Below, in pieces: positions 15,410 through 24,008 of a stretch of DNA of 37,319 nt (the stretch's first letter is position 1; each line of letters starts with the position of its first letter). The position numbers and the translations under genes were made by a program. A model generated the notes under the pieces. It saw nothing but the letters and a program-made list of their open reading frames with translations. It made no database searches and was not told the DNA's origin. Source of the DNA: Phycisphaerae bacterium (GTDB taxonomy: Bacteria; Planctomycetota; Phycisphaerae; Phycisphaerales; SM1A02); NCBI GenBank assembly GCA_016873315.1, contig VGXL01000011.1, positions 1 through 37,319 of the forward strand, given 5' to 3'.

Positions 15410-16753
15410 ATGATCAAGTTTGCGCTGCTGAGCCTTGCACTCTTCGCGGATCCGCCCTATCAAGAGCCAAGCGTCCCGCTCGATCCGCGGATCAAGGGTG
15501 ATCGCATCACCAGCCTGGCACCGCCGACGGTCGCAGTGACCCGGCCAGTCACCGCGCCGATCCATCGGATTGCTGACTCGGCCAAAGAGAGTGGACTCGG
15601 CTCGGACCTTGACACCCGCGCACGAGTCGCGGTGCGCCGCGGCCTCGCATGGCTCAACGCATCGCAGGATCCCTCAGGCGGCTGGATGGTCGCGAAGGCT
15701 GCAGCTGGCACCGATCAGCCCAAGCCCAGCCAGGCCGCCGCCACAGCGGTGACCGGCTTGGCCATCAAGGCCTTCGCGCAAGTCGGCGATGCTTCAGACG
15801 ACGCCACGATCGCGCGCGCACTCGCCTTCATCAGAGCGCAGACGGTCGCCTCGGGCTCGTTCGTCCCCGATCCCGCCGGCAGCCTGGGCAACTATGTCGC
15901 GGCCTCGATCGCGATGGGCCTGGCGGCCCTCGACCGCCCCAACGAGCTCCCGATGCTGGAGCAAAGTGTCGAGTGGCTGCGCCAGAACCAATGGGACCAC
16001 ACCGAAGGACTGACTTCGACCAAGGACTGGTACGGCGGTGCTGGGTACGGCAATTGGGGGCGTCCTGATCTTTCTAATACGCAATTGCTTTTGGATGCCT
16101 TGCATGACGCTGGCGTGAGCCAAGATGACCCCGTCGTGCAACGAGCGCTGGCCTTCGTCACGCGCACTCAGAACTTGAAGGCGACCAATCCCTCGGCCTG
16201 GGCCCAGTCCGGCAGCGACGACGGCGGCTTCGTCTACACGCCAGCCAATGGCGGCGAGAGTTTCGCGAGCGAGGACGCCGGTGAAGGCCGGTACGGCGAG
16301 AAGCTCCCTGCCGGCTCGCCGCGCACGCTGCGCAGTTACGGCAGCATGACCTACGCAGGCCTGAAGAGTCTGCTCTATGCAGGCCTTGCGCCGGATGATC
16401 CGCGCGTGAAGGCAGCGCGTGGCTGGATCGCGCTGCATTGGGGATTCGACGCGAATCCAGGTTTGGGAACACAAGGACTCTTTTACTACCGACATGCCAT
16501 GGCGCGCGCGCTCGCGGTCAACGGCGAACCCACGATCACGGACGCCCAAGGCAAGACCCACGACTGGCGCGTCGAGCTGATCGAGAGCCTGCTCGCGGCG
16601 CAACGACCCGATGGTTCATGGATTAATGCCACGACGCGGTGGCAAGAAGACAAGCCGGAACTCGTGACCTGCTACGCGCTGCTCGCGCTTGAGGAAGCGC
16701 TCAAGCCCGTCGCATCGCCGCGCGGTCCGACTCCCGTTCAGCCGGCACCGTGA
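15410..16753 (+). CDS. Exported prenyltransferase/squalene-oxidase-repeat protein
   Basis: A 447-residue protein with a short signal-like start (MIKFALLSLALFA/DPP) and an alpha/alpha-barrel of prenyltransferase-type repeats. Examples are GLAWLNASQDPSGGWM (about 78-93), ALAFIRAQ, SVEWLRQNQWD, ALAFVTRTQN and IESLLAAQRPDGSWIN. The catalytic DxDD motif of squalene-hopene cyclases was not seen, so a true cyclase is unlikely; such proteins are common in planctomycetes with unknown roles. A longer start at 15380 (MDHGRTVRHAMIKF) is possible and would overlap the divergent gene. Its 3' end overlaps the convergent ctaA gene by 53 bp. Confidence 0.82.
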   Translation: MIKFALLSLALFADPPYQEPSVPLDPRIKGDRITSLAPPTVAVTRPVTAPIHRIADSAKESGLGSDLDTRARVAVRRGLAWLNASQDPSGGWMVAKAAAGTDQPKPSQAAATAVTGLAIKAFAQVGDASDDATIARALAFIRAQTVASGSFVPDPAGSLGNYVAASIAMGLAALDRPNELPMLEQSVEWLRQNQWDHTEGLTSTKDWYGGAGYGNWGRPDLSNTQLLLDALHDAGVSQDDPVVQRALAFVTRTQNLKATNPSAWAQSGSDDGGFVYTPANGGESFASEDAGEGRYGEKLPAGSPRTLRSYGSMTYAGLKSLLYAGLAPDDPRVKAARGWIALHWGFDANPGLGTQGLFYYRHAMARALAVNGEPTITDAQGKTHDWRVELIESLLAAQRPDGSWINATTRWQEDKPELVTCYALLALEEALKPVASPRGPTPVQPAP

Positions 16754-18161
16754 AGAACCACGCCCAAGCCATGGCAGCGCACGCGAGCAGCAGCGCACCC
16801 GTGGCTTGGTGGGCCGTCGTGAAGACGACTTCAAGCAGTGGAATTGCGGCGCTGTCGCGCATGAGCACCCACACCAGCGCAAGAAACCCCAGCACGAGTT
16901 GAAGCGTCACCAGGCCGTGCAGTGCTGCGCCCGCCCTGCGTAGTTCGCGCGATCCAGCGCGCATGGCCTTGATCCCGACCCAGACGCACGCCGCCAGCGC
17001 CACCACCGACCACATCAGGTGCGCGTGCATCGCCCACTTGGGCTGTGCAGGCGCGCCGCCGTCCGGGCTCGGAATCTGAAGATGCCTGTAGAGCGCGCCG
17101 AGCACCAGTTGCACCAGCAAGATCACCAGGAGCGCGACCGCCGGATTGGACGCCACGCGACCGACAGCGGCGCGGCTTTCACGCCAGACCGGGCATGAGA
17201 ACACCGCGAGCGCACACAGTCCGGCGAAGACGGCCTGGCCGAACACTCCGTGCAGCACAGCGAACGCGATGCTTGGCGCCAGATCCTCGCTCGCCTGCGA
17301 CAGCGTGATGGCGCCGGTCACTCGCATGCCGCCCATCAGACCCTGCAGCGTGACGGCGGCCAGCAGCGCCGTGGCGCCCCACCGAATCGCCGCGGGTGAA
17401 CGGTTCGCCCACGCAAGTGCAGCCAGGACCAGCGTCGTCAAGCCGACCAGAGTCCCGAAGAGCCGATGCACATGCTCGTAGTACACGCCGCCCTTCATCT
17501 CGCTGATCGGATAGAGCAGCATGTTGTGCCCGAAGGTGTTCGGCCAGTCGGGCACGGCAAGCCCTTCTTCGAGCCCCGTCACCAAGCCGCCGGTGATCAG
17601 CAGCAAGAAGACCGTGATCGCTGAAACCGTCGCGAACAAGTTGACCGGATCGCTGCGGCGCTGCGCCCATCGAACGCATCCGCCGCGCAACGCAATCCAT
17701 CCACCGAACACGCTCAGCGCGATGCTCGCGCCATAGAGCCCACCGATCCACAACAGCCCCTCGCGCCAGACATCTCCCGCGTCGCGCGAGAAAAGGCTTC
17801 CAACGACGAGCAAGTTCACGGTCGCCGACACAGCGCCGACCTTCCACGGCGTGGCGTCACCGCGTCGAGCGGCCAGCCATCCCATGACCGCCGGCGCCGA
17901 CAGCGTGAGTGCGAAGAGAGCCTCGCCAGCCAGCAAGCCCGGTCGCATCATCGCGGCATAGCCCACGGTCCACATGCCGACCGTCGCGGCAAAGCCGAGC
18001 GCAAGATCCCCGCCTCGCAACACTTCCGCCCCGAGAGCGCGAAGCACCGGCACGGCGATCGCAAGAAGCACGGCCAGCGCAACCAGCGCGCCAGCGAACA
18101 TGGCGAGGAAGCCAGCGAGCGAGACTGATGGATCAGCTTGGGCAACAAGAGAGGGCAGCAT
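16701..18161 (-). CDS. ctaA: Haem A synthase (CtaA/COX15) with extra N-terminal membrane domain
   Basis: A 486-residue polytopic enzyme converting haem O to haem A for the aa3-type oxidase. The COX15/CtaA domain covers about 172-470. Candidate haem ligands are visible in YYEHVHRLFG (His230/His232), VLHGVFGQ (His304), MHAHLMW (His379/His381) and TAHQATGAL (His451), with a PDWP motif near 204. Residues 1-165 form an additional region with about five predicted helices that has no counterpart in typical CtaA (about 310-350 residues). No strong ribosome site precedes the ATG at 18161. It diverges from ctaB, and its 3' end overlaps the convergent repeat-protein gene. Confidence 0.9.
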   Translation of the reverse strand: MLPSLVAQADPSVSLAGFLAMFAGALVALAVLLAIAVPVLRALGAEVLRGGDLALGFAATVGMWTVGYAAMMRPGLLAGEALFALTLSAPAVMGWLAARRGDATPWKVGAVSATVNLLVVGSLFSRDAGDVWREGLLWIGGLYGASIALSVFGGWIALRGGCVRWAQRRSDPVNLFATVSAITVFLLLITGGLVTGLEEGLAVPDWPNTFGHNMLLYPISEMKGGVYYEHVHRLFGTLVGLTTLVLAALAWANRSPAAIRWGATALLAAVTLQGLMGGMRVTGAITLSQASEDLAPSIAFAVLHGVFGQAVFAGLCALAVFSCPVWRESRAAVGRVASNPAVALLVILLVQLVLGALYRHLQIPSPDGGAPAQPKWAMHAHLMWSVVALAACVWVGIKAMRAGSRELRRAGAALHGLVTLQLVLGFLALVWVLMRDSAAIPLLEVVFTTAHQATGALLLACAAMAWAWFFTVPAERESDRAAMRRA

Positions 18162-18184
18162 GGAGACATATGCTAGGAGCGCTC

Positions 18185-19162
18185 ATGGGCGACGACCATT
18201 CCACGATTCCCCCACGCCGCGGCGCACTGCGGACGCTCGCCGACTTGACCAAGTTTCGGCTGAATGCCCTGGTGGTGCTGACGACCGCAGCAGGCTTCGC
18301 GGTCGCAGGTGCCATGCCTGGAGCAAACCAATCGTGGGCCGTGCTCGGATGGTGCATTCTGGGCACTGCGTGCGCCGCAGCGAGTGCAGCCATCCTGAAC
18401 CAAGTCCTTGAAGTCGGGCCCGACGCGCGCATGCAACGCACCGCCGGACGGCCCCTCCCCACGGGTCGGGTACGCCGCGTGAGTGCATGGGTCATGGCGC
18501 TCGTGCTTGGGTATGCGGGCTTCGCGATCCTGGCCAGTTGCGTGAACCTGCTCGCTGCCGGTCTCGCCATTGGCAACATCGCGCTCTACGCGGCCGTCTA
18601 CACGCCACTCAAGCGCCACACGACGCTGAACACGATCGTCGGCGCGATCACCGGCGCCATCCCACCGATGATCGGCTGGGCTGCCGCGACCGGTGAGCTC
18701 ACGGTCGGCGCGTGGCTCCTGGGCGGCGTGCTGTTCCTGTGGCAAATCCCGCACTTCTTGGCACTCGCTTGGATGCTGCGGGACGATTACGAGCGCGGCG
18801 GATTCGCCATGCTCCCGTCGCGCGATCCCGACGGCGCGATCACGGCGGCGGCGAGCCTGGGCTCCAGCCTCTTGCTCGTCCCGATCGCGCTGCTGGGCGT
18901 GCATGTCGGTGCAGCCGGCTTCCTCTTCGCCCTCGTGGCTCTGGTGTCCGGTTCGGCGCTCGCGCTGCTCTCCTTCCGCTTCCTGCAGGATCGCAGCCAT
19001 GCACGGGCACGCGCGCTCTTCTTGGCGAGTCTGGCCTATCTGCCCATCGTGCTTGGGGCGATGTGCATGGATCGAGGAGCCGTTTCCATCGACGCCGCAC
19101 TCCGTGGCGGCGCGGCCAATGTGTCGGTCGACGACCTTCGGGAGCCGCCCCGCGATGGCTGA
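18185..19162 (+). CDS. ctaB: Protohaem IX farnesyltransferase (haem O synthase)
   Basis: A 325-residue UbiA-family membrane prenyltransferase that adds a farnesyl group to haem B, giving haem O, the substrate of CtaA. The polyprenyl-binding region NQVLEVGPDARMQRTAGRPL and the second Asp-rich loop RDDYERGGFAML are both present, with about nine hydrophobic segments. The ATG at 18185 is chosen because AGGAG sits 5 nt upstream; an in-frame ATG at 18170 is an alternative. The gene is divergent from ctaA and overlaps the DUF3179 gene by 8 nt. Confidence 0.95.
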   Translation: MGDDHSTIPPRRGALRTLADLTKFRLNALVVLTTAAGFAVAGAMPGANQSWAVLGWCILGTACAAASAAILNQVLEVGPDARMQRTAGRPLPTGRVRRVSAWVMALVLGYAGFAILASCVNLLAAGLAIGNIALYAAVYTPLKRHTTLNTIVGAITGAIPPMIGWAAATGELTVGAWLLGGVLFLWQIPHFLALAWMLRDDYERGGFAMLPSRDPDGAITAAASLGSSLLLVPIALLGVHVGAAGFLFALVALVSGSALALLSFRFLQDRSHARARALFLASLAYLPIVLGAMCMDRGAVSIDAALRGGAANVSVDDLREPPRDG

Positions 19163-20141
19163 TCCGTCCACACCATCACGCTCGGGGCTGGGACTCGCCC
19201 TGCCCATCGCACTCGCCGCGATCGGCACGATGGCCGTGCTCGGCTTCGCGCTGGCTGGTCTCGTGTCGGGTTCGCGACCAATTGGCGACGGTCGCGATCC
19301 GGCGACCTACGGGTTCGACCTGTCCGGCCTTGCTGGAACGCCTGGCATCGTGAGCGGCAGTGGAAACCCGCGTGACTTCCTCCATCCGTTGACCGTGACG
19401 ACCACCATGGCCGGAGCTTCGATGGCCGAATGGAACGCGACCCAACGAGCCAAGTATGTCGTGACCACCGATCGCGTCATCGGCTTGACTGTTGGTGGCG
19501 AGTCCCGTGCATGGCCACTGAGCGTGCTCAATGTGCACGAGGTGATCCACGACACGCTTGGCGGCGTGCCGATCGCCGTCACCTATAGCCCACTCTGCGA
19601 CGCGGCGGTCGTCTTCGACCGTCGTGTTGCGGGCCGCACGATCGAGTTCGGGATCAGCGGACTCGTGCTCGACTGCAACCTCTTGCTCTACGACCACGGC
19701 GCCGACGGCCAGCCGCCGTCGCTTTGGTCGCAGCTCGGTCTGCGCGCGGTCAGCGGACCACTCGCAGGAACCACGCTCGAGCCGCTTCCGGGTGTTCGGC
19801 TTGAGCCTTGGAAGGACTGGCTCGCATCCCACCCCGACACCACCGTGCCCACGCCTGACGACGCAATGCGCAAGCGCATCAAGTCCACGAGTTACGAGCG
19901 GTACTGGCTTGCGGGCAAGCCCATGTTCGAGGTCTCAAGTCCGGCCCCCGTGGGGAACGGCCAACCAACGCCGATGGAGCGCGTCGTCGCCACCCTGCAA
20001 CCCGACGGTTCTTGGCTCGTCACGCCGCCATCGACCGCCGCGCCGGCGGGCGTTCAAATCCCCTGCCTGTGGTTCGCATGGCATGCCTTCCACGGCGGGC
20101 GCTCGACCGTTGTTGGCTTTGGGGATCAACCCACGCGTTGA
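19155..20141 (+). CDS. DUF3179 domain protein, membrane-anchored
   Basis: A 328-residue protein with one N-terminal membrane helix (about 12-39) and a large extracytoplasmic domain of the DUF3179 family. The hallmark region is VHEVIHDTLGGVPIAVTYSP followed by LCDAAVVFDR, with a later SPAPVGNG element. Function is unknown. It overlaps ctaB by 8 nt, so it is co-transcribed with haem O synthase, but no haem-binding motif was seen. The end is 9 nt from the convergent stop of the subunit III-like gene. Confidence 0.85.
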   Translation: MADPSTPSRSGLGLALPIALAAIGTMAVLGFALAGLVSGSRPIGDGRDPATYGFDLSGLAGTPGIVSGSGNPRDFLHPLTVTTTMAGASMAEWNATQRAKYVVTTDRVIGLTVGGESRAWPLSVLNVHEVIHDTLGGVPIAVTYSPLCDAAVVFDRRVAGRTIEFGISGLVLDCNLLLYDHGADGQPPSLWSQLGLRAVSGPLAGTTLEPLPGVRLEPWKDWLASHPDTTVPTPDDAMRKRIKSTSYERYWLAGKPMFEVSSPAPVGNGQPTPMERVVATLQPDGSWLVTPPSTAAPAGVQIPCLWFAWHAFHGGRSTVVGFGDQPTR

Positions 20142-20150
20142 CGGGGCCAC

Positions 20151-20759
20151 TCAGTCGAAGGATCCAACCCACAGCGTGGCATAGAGCGCGAGCCAGATCA
20201 CGCCAAGCGTGTGCCAATACATCGTGCACTTCGTGAGACCAAGCACCAGTTCACGGTGATCGTGTTTCTTGACGATCCGCATGATGACCATGTACATCGC
20301 GGCAAGCCCCCCAAGCACATGCAGCGCGTGCAGCGCCGTGAGCACATAGAAGGTCCAGGCGTACAGGCTCTCCTGCAGGGGCAGCGTGTGCCACATCCGG
20401 CTCCAGGCCACGCACTGCACTGCGACGAACGCCCAACCGAGCGCGAAGGTCGCCCAGGCGGTCGTAACGGCGCGATCGTCGTGGTCGGATCGCGCCGCCG
20501 CGAGCGATCGCTGCATCGTCCAACTCGACGCAGCCAGCAGCAGCGTGCTCAGGATCAGTTCTCGCGGCAATCCCGGCGACCCCTCAGGGCGCCAGCCAGC
20601 CTCATCGCCAGTCCCAAGACGCACCACCAGGTACGCCATCATCGTGGCCACGAACACCATCGCGATGACCACAAGGAAGAGCCACATCCCCAAGACCCCA
20701 GCACTGGATCGTGCCTGCGGCGTGGAGAATGGCTCGCGTGCTGGATCGCTGATGGGCAT
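20151..20759 (-). CDS. Second, short cytochrome oxidase subunit III-like protein
   Basis: A 202-residue membrane protein with about five helices. The motifs LGMWLFLVVIAMVFVATMMA near the N-terminus, LHALHVLGGLAAMY, and YWHTLGVIWLALYATLWV at the end correspond to the conserved helices of haem-copper oxidase subunit III. A longer subunit III (CtaE) is encoded two genes upstream in the same operon, so this is a paralogue in a caa3 cluster. It is separated from the subunit IV gene by 80 nt containing a strong hairpin, and no clear Shine-Dalgarno precedes the ATG. It could be a 5-helix subunit or an assembly factor. Confidence 0.82.
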   Translation of the reverse strand: MPISDPAREPFSTPQARSSAGVLGMWLFLVVIAMVFVATMMAYLVVRLGTGDEAGWRPEGSPGLPRELILSTLLLAASSWTMQRSLAAARSDHDDRAVTTAWATFALGWAFVAVQCVAWSRMWHTLPLQESLYAWTFYVLTALHALHVLGGLAAMYMVIMRIVKKHDHRELVLGLTKCTMYWHTLGVIWLALYATLWVGSFD

Positions 20760-20784
20760 GCTTGATTCGGGGAAGCACCAACGA

Positions 20785-20812
20785 CGAGGCGGACCGCACG
20801 GGGTCCGCCTCG
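20785..20812 (-). terminator. 11-bp GC-rich hairpin between subunit IV and the second subunit III gene
   Basis: CGAGGCGGACC (20785-20795) pairs perfectly with GGTCCGCCTCG (20802-20812) over a 6-nt loop. It lies after the subunit IV stop (20840). There is no T-run on the minus-strand side, so it may be a partial terminator or RNA-stability element that sets the amount of the downstream subunit III-like mRNA. Confidence 0.55.
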
Positions 20813-20839
20813 AGGAAGTTCACATGGTCTGGACGCCCG

Positions 20840-21277
20840 TCACGGAAGGTCCGGGCTCTTCTTCGCCGCGATCGGCGCGTTCGGCGCGTCCCTGTCCAAG
20901 ACCGCCTGCACATCCACTGGATTCCCCGTGAACTGCGCGCCGCGGTACTGGCCTGTATCCATCAGGCAGAACGCCATCATCAGCACCACGAACACGATGC
21001 CGCCAAGGAACATCAGCTGGTTGAACGGGCGGTCCCATCGCAAGTGCATGAAGAACAGCGACACGAGTGTGGCCTTGACGCCCGCGATGGCGAGCGCGAT
21101 GAAGAGGTTCGCTTCGCCTAGATCGACATAGCGCATCGCGACCGTGACCATGGTCAGGATGATCAGCGCCGTTCCGGTGGCGAACAGGATCCACGGTGCA
21201 ACCAAGTGGCCAACGAGAGGCTGGACGGCATGACCTGCATGACCAGCAGGTCCTGAGTTGGAGTGTGCGTGTCCCAT
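20840..21277 (-). CDS. ctaF: Cytochrome c oxidase subunit IV (prokaryotic type)
   Basis: A 145-residue small subunit of caa3-type oxidase with three membrane segments: PWILFATGTALIILTMVTVA, LFIALAIAGVKATLVSLFFM and LMFLGGIVFVVLMMAFCLMD. The LVSLFFMHLRWD segment is typical of the COX4_pro family. The N-terminus is His/Gly-rich (MGHAHSNSGPAGHAGHA), and the C-terminus has about 35 polar residues. It starts 3 nt after the CtaE stop. Confidence 0.88.
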   Translation of the reverse strand: MGHAHSNSGPAGHAGHAVQPLVGHLVAPWILFATGTALIILTMVTVAMRYVDLGEANLFIALAIAGVKATLVSLFFMHLRWDRPFNQLMFLGGIVFVVLMMAFCLMDTGQYRGAQFTGNPVDVQAVLDRDAPNAPIAAKKSPDLP

Positions 21278-21280
21278 GGT

Positions 21281-22273
21281 TCAGTCGATCAGGTAGAAGA
21301 GCGGGAAGAGGAAGATCCACACCAAGTCGACGATGTGCCAGTACAGGCCCACGAGATCGACCGGCGTGTAGTACTTGGGTCCGAAGTCGCCGCGGCTCGC
21401 GCGCACGATCAGCCAGCCGATCACCCCCATGCCGATCAGCACGTGGATCCCGTGCAGGCCGGTCATGGCGTAATAGATGGCGAAGAACAGATGCGTGTTC
21501 GGCGGCATCGAGGCATCCTGCAGGTGCAGGGCCTCGTGGCCGTGTGTTGATGGGTCGGCCGCATGTTCGGCGGCCTTCGCATCGATCACCTCGGGCGCCA
21601 TGCCGGCGGGCCCTTGGGCCGGTGGTGCGATCGCGGTCAACTCGCCTGCCGGCAGCTGCACGAACGAAGGAGTGGCCGCCTGCTGTGCGGAGACCGCACC
21701 CGATGACATCGTCGTCTGCGCGGGCGTCAGCGGCACCACGGCCGTCGAGGAGAGTTCTGCGCGTTGCAGGCCGCCATCATCGGTGACCGGCTTGTAGAAG
21801 CCCTCGCCCCAGACCAGATGCACATGGAACTTGTGCGTGTACTCGAAGTACTTGATGACCATGAACCCTGCTGCCCCAGCCATGGTCAGCCACAGGCACA
21901 CGATCAAGGCGGTCTTGCGGCCGGTCTGCGCGCAGTACACGCCCATCGCCATCGTCAGGCTGCTCAGGATGAGCACACCGGTGTTGATGGCACCCATCGT
22001 CGTGTCGAGGTACGCGCTCGCGTACTTGAAGACGTCGGGGAAGCGGCTCCGAAGCACCGCGTAGCCCACGAAGAGCGCTCCGAAGAAGAGCACTTCCGTG
22101 ACGAGGAAGAGCCACATGCCGAGCTTGGCGCTGTCGAACTGCTGCGCCGGCGTCTCGAAGTGGTGGGCGAGGAACGGATACTCGGCGTTGTGGTGGCCGT
22201 GGCCACCGCCGTGCCCATGGTCATCATGACCCTGGGTTCCGTGGTGGTCACCGTGGGATGCGTGTGCGCTCAT
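21281..22273 (-). CDS. ctaE: Cytochrome c oxidase subunit III with His-rich N-terminus and Ala/Pro-rich insert
   Basis: A 330-residue subunit III. Conserved helices include LGMWLFLVTEVLFFGALFVG (51-70), AINTGVLILSSLTMAMGVY, YYAMTGLHGIHVLIGMG (267-283) and LVGLYWHIVDLVWIFLFPLF (308-327). Residues 2-28 are strongly His/Gly-rich. Between the helix pairs is a low-complexity Ala/Pro/Thr-rich insert (about 162-255) absent from typical bacterial subunit III. The gene lies 4 nt after the CtaD stop. Identity is secure; the role of the tail and insert is unknown. Confidence 0.93.
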   Translation of the reverse strand: MSAHASHGDHHGTQGHDDHGHGGGHGHHNAEYPFLAHHFETPAQQFDSAKLGMWLFLVTEVLFFGALFVGYAVLRSRFPDVFKYASAYLDTTMGAINTGVLILSSLTMAMGVYCAQTGRKTALIVCLWLTMAGAAGFMVIKYFEYTHKFHVHLVWGEGFYKPVTDDGGLQRAELSSTAVVPLTPAQTTMSSGAVSAQQAATPSFVQLPAGELTAIAPPAQGPAGMAPEVIDAKAAEHAADPSTHGHEALHLQDASMPPNTHLFFAIYYAMTGLHGIHVLIGMGVIGWLIVRASRGDFGPKYYTPVDLVGLYWHIVDLVWIFLFPLFYLID

Positions 22274-22277
22274 CGGT

Positions 22278-23960
22278 TCAGGCCTTTGCCTCGGTGGGCT
22301 TCACGGTGACGTAGCCCTCACCGCGCTCGTCCCATTGCAGGTTGGAGAAGTCGTAGGGCTCGCCCACCTTGGGTGCCTCGTGGAAGTTGTAGTACGGCGG
22401 CGGGCTCGTGCACTCCCACTCGAGCGTCGCACCGCCCCAGGGGTTCGCCGGAGCGCGCTTGCCGCTGACCAAGCTCTGGATCAGGTACATCGCGGTGAGC
22501 ACGAAGCCGCCGGCCATGATGTAGGAGCCGATCGTCGAAATCACGTGATAGGTCTGGAACTCGGGCTGGTAGTCGTAGTACCGGCGCGGCATGCCGTGGC
22601 TGCCGAGCATGAACTGCGTGAAGAAGGTGATGTTGAAGCCGATGAACACGATGGCGCAGGCGATCATGCCGAGCTTGTCGTTGTACATGCGCCCGGTGAT
22701 CTTGGGCCACCAGTGGTGCAGCCCGCCCACCATGGCGATCAACGCGCTGCCCATCATCGTGTAGTGGAAGTGCGCGACCACGAAGTAGGTGTCGTGCAGG
22801 TGCACATCGGTGCTCAGTGTGGCCAGGTGCAGCCCGGTCAATCCACCGATCGTGAAGAGGATGATGAACGCCAACGCGTAGAGCATCGGCGTGTTCAGCG
22901 TGATGGACCCCTTGTACAGCGTGCAGATCCAGTTGAAGATCTTCACGGCACTGGGGATGGCCACGCTGTAGGTGATCGCGGAGAAGAGCGTGTTCATGAG
23001 CGGGCTCTGGCCGCTGGTGAACATGTGGTGTCCCCACACGATGAAGCTGAAGATGGCGATGGCCACCGAGCTGAAGGCGATGAAGCGGTAACCGAAGATC
23101 TGCCGGTGGCTGTGCACAGCGATCAGTTCGCTGATGATGCCCATGGCGGGCACGATCATGATGTACACCGCGGGGTGGCTGTAGAACCAGAAGAAGTGCT
23201 GGTACAGCACGGGGTCGCCACCCATGGCCGGGTTGAAGATGCCAATGTTGGCAAGGCGTTCGACCGCCACAAGCGCCAGCGTGATCGCCAGTACCGGCGT
23301 CGCCAGGACCTGGATCAGCGCGGTCGCATAGAGCGCCCACAGGAACAGCGGCATCCGGAACCAGGTCATCCCCGGCGGGCGCAGCTTGTGGATCGTCACG
23401 ATGAAGTTCATCCCCGTGAAGATGCTCGAGAAGCCGAGGATGAACGCGCCCACGATCACGGGCACGACACCGCCGGCCGAGGTTGTCGTCGAGTACGGGG
23501 TGTAGAACGTCCATCCCGTGTCGAAAGACCCCATCACCAAGCTGACGACGGTGCAGATGGCGCCGGCAATCCACAGGTGGTAGCTGAACAGGTTCAGGCG
23601 CGGGAACGCCACATCCTTCGCGCCGAGCATGATCGGGAGCACAAAGTTGCCCAGCGCCGCAGGAATGCTCGGGATGATGACCAGGAACACCATCACGGCG
23701 CCGTGCAGCGTGAAGAAGTGATTGAATGTGTCCGCATCGATGAAGGTGCGGCCCGGCGTGAGCAGTTCCGTGCGCACGAGCAGAGCGAAGATGCCGCCCA
23801 CGAGGAACGAGAGCAGCACGCTCACGGTGTACATCACACCGATGCGCTTGTGGTCAAGCGTGAGAATCCACGACAGGAAGCCCTTGTCGTGAATCAGGTA
23901 GTTGTCGCTCTCGGGCGTGTCGTAGGTTGGGGCCGCTGGGCGGGCTGGCAGGGTCGTCAT
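22278..23960 (-). CDS. ctaD: Cytochrome c oxidase subunit I, A2-type (caa3)
   Basis: A 560-residue catalytic subunit that reduces O2 at a haem a3-CuB site and pumps protons. Ligands visible are His86 (haem a), His262 in YSHPAVY with the cross-link Tyr266, His311-His312 (CuB), and His397 (haem a3) and His399 (haem a) in VVAHFHY. YSHP replaces the Glu-bearing GHPE of A1 oxidases, which marks an A2-type D channel. Lys340 in SAVKIFNW is the K-channel residue. The ATG is preceded by GAGGCACC. It sits between ctaC and ctaE with short gaps. Confidence 0.97.
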   Translation of the reverse strand: MTTLPARPAAPTYDTPESDNYLIHDKGFLSWILTLDHKRIGVMYTVSVLLSFLVGGIFALLVRTELLTPGRTFIDADTFNHFFTLHGAVMVFLVIIPSIPAALGNFVLPIMLGAKDVAFPRLNLFSYHLWIAGAICTVVSLVMGSFDTGWTFYTPYSTTTSAGGVVPVIVGAFILGFSSIFTGMNFIVTIHKLRPPGMTWFRMPLFLWALYATALIQVLATPVLAITLALVAVERLANIGIFNPAMGGDPVLYQHFFWFYSHPAVYIMIVPAMGIISELIAVHSHRQIFGYRFIAFSSVAIAIFSFIVWGHHMFTSGQSPLMNTLFSAITYSVAIPSAVKIFNWICTLYKGSITLNTPMLYALAFIILFTIGGLTGLHLATLSTDVHLHDTYFVVAHFHYTMMGSALIAMVGGLHHWWPKITGRMYNDKLGMIACAIVFIGFNITFFTQFMLGSHGMPRRYYDYQPEFQTYHVISTIGSYIMAGGFVLTAMYLIQSLVSGKRAPANPWGGATLEWECTSPPPYYNFHEAPKVGEPYDFSNLQWDERGEGYVTVKPTEAKA

Positions 23961-24008
23961 GTCTGGTGCCTCGTGAATCTGGTGTGGTTGCTCAGGTGTT
24001 GACCGGGC

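Noticed and set aside
15410..16753. Squalene-hopene cyclase
   Set aside because: The repeats match the fold, but the catalytic DxDD motif was not seen and the protein has a signal-like start and is shorter than a cyclase (over 600 residues).
22335..24002. 555-codon open frame antisense to ctaD
   Set aside because: Charged, low-complexity composition with no hydrophobic core or motif; ctaD on the other strand is certain.
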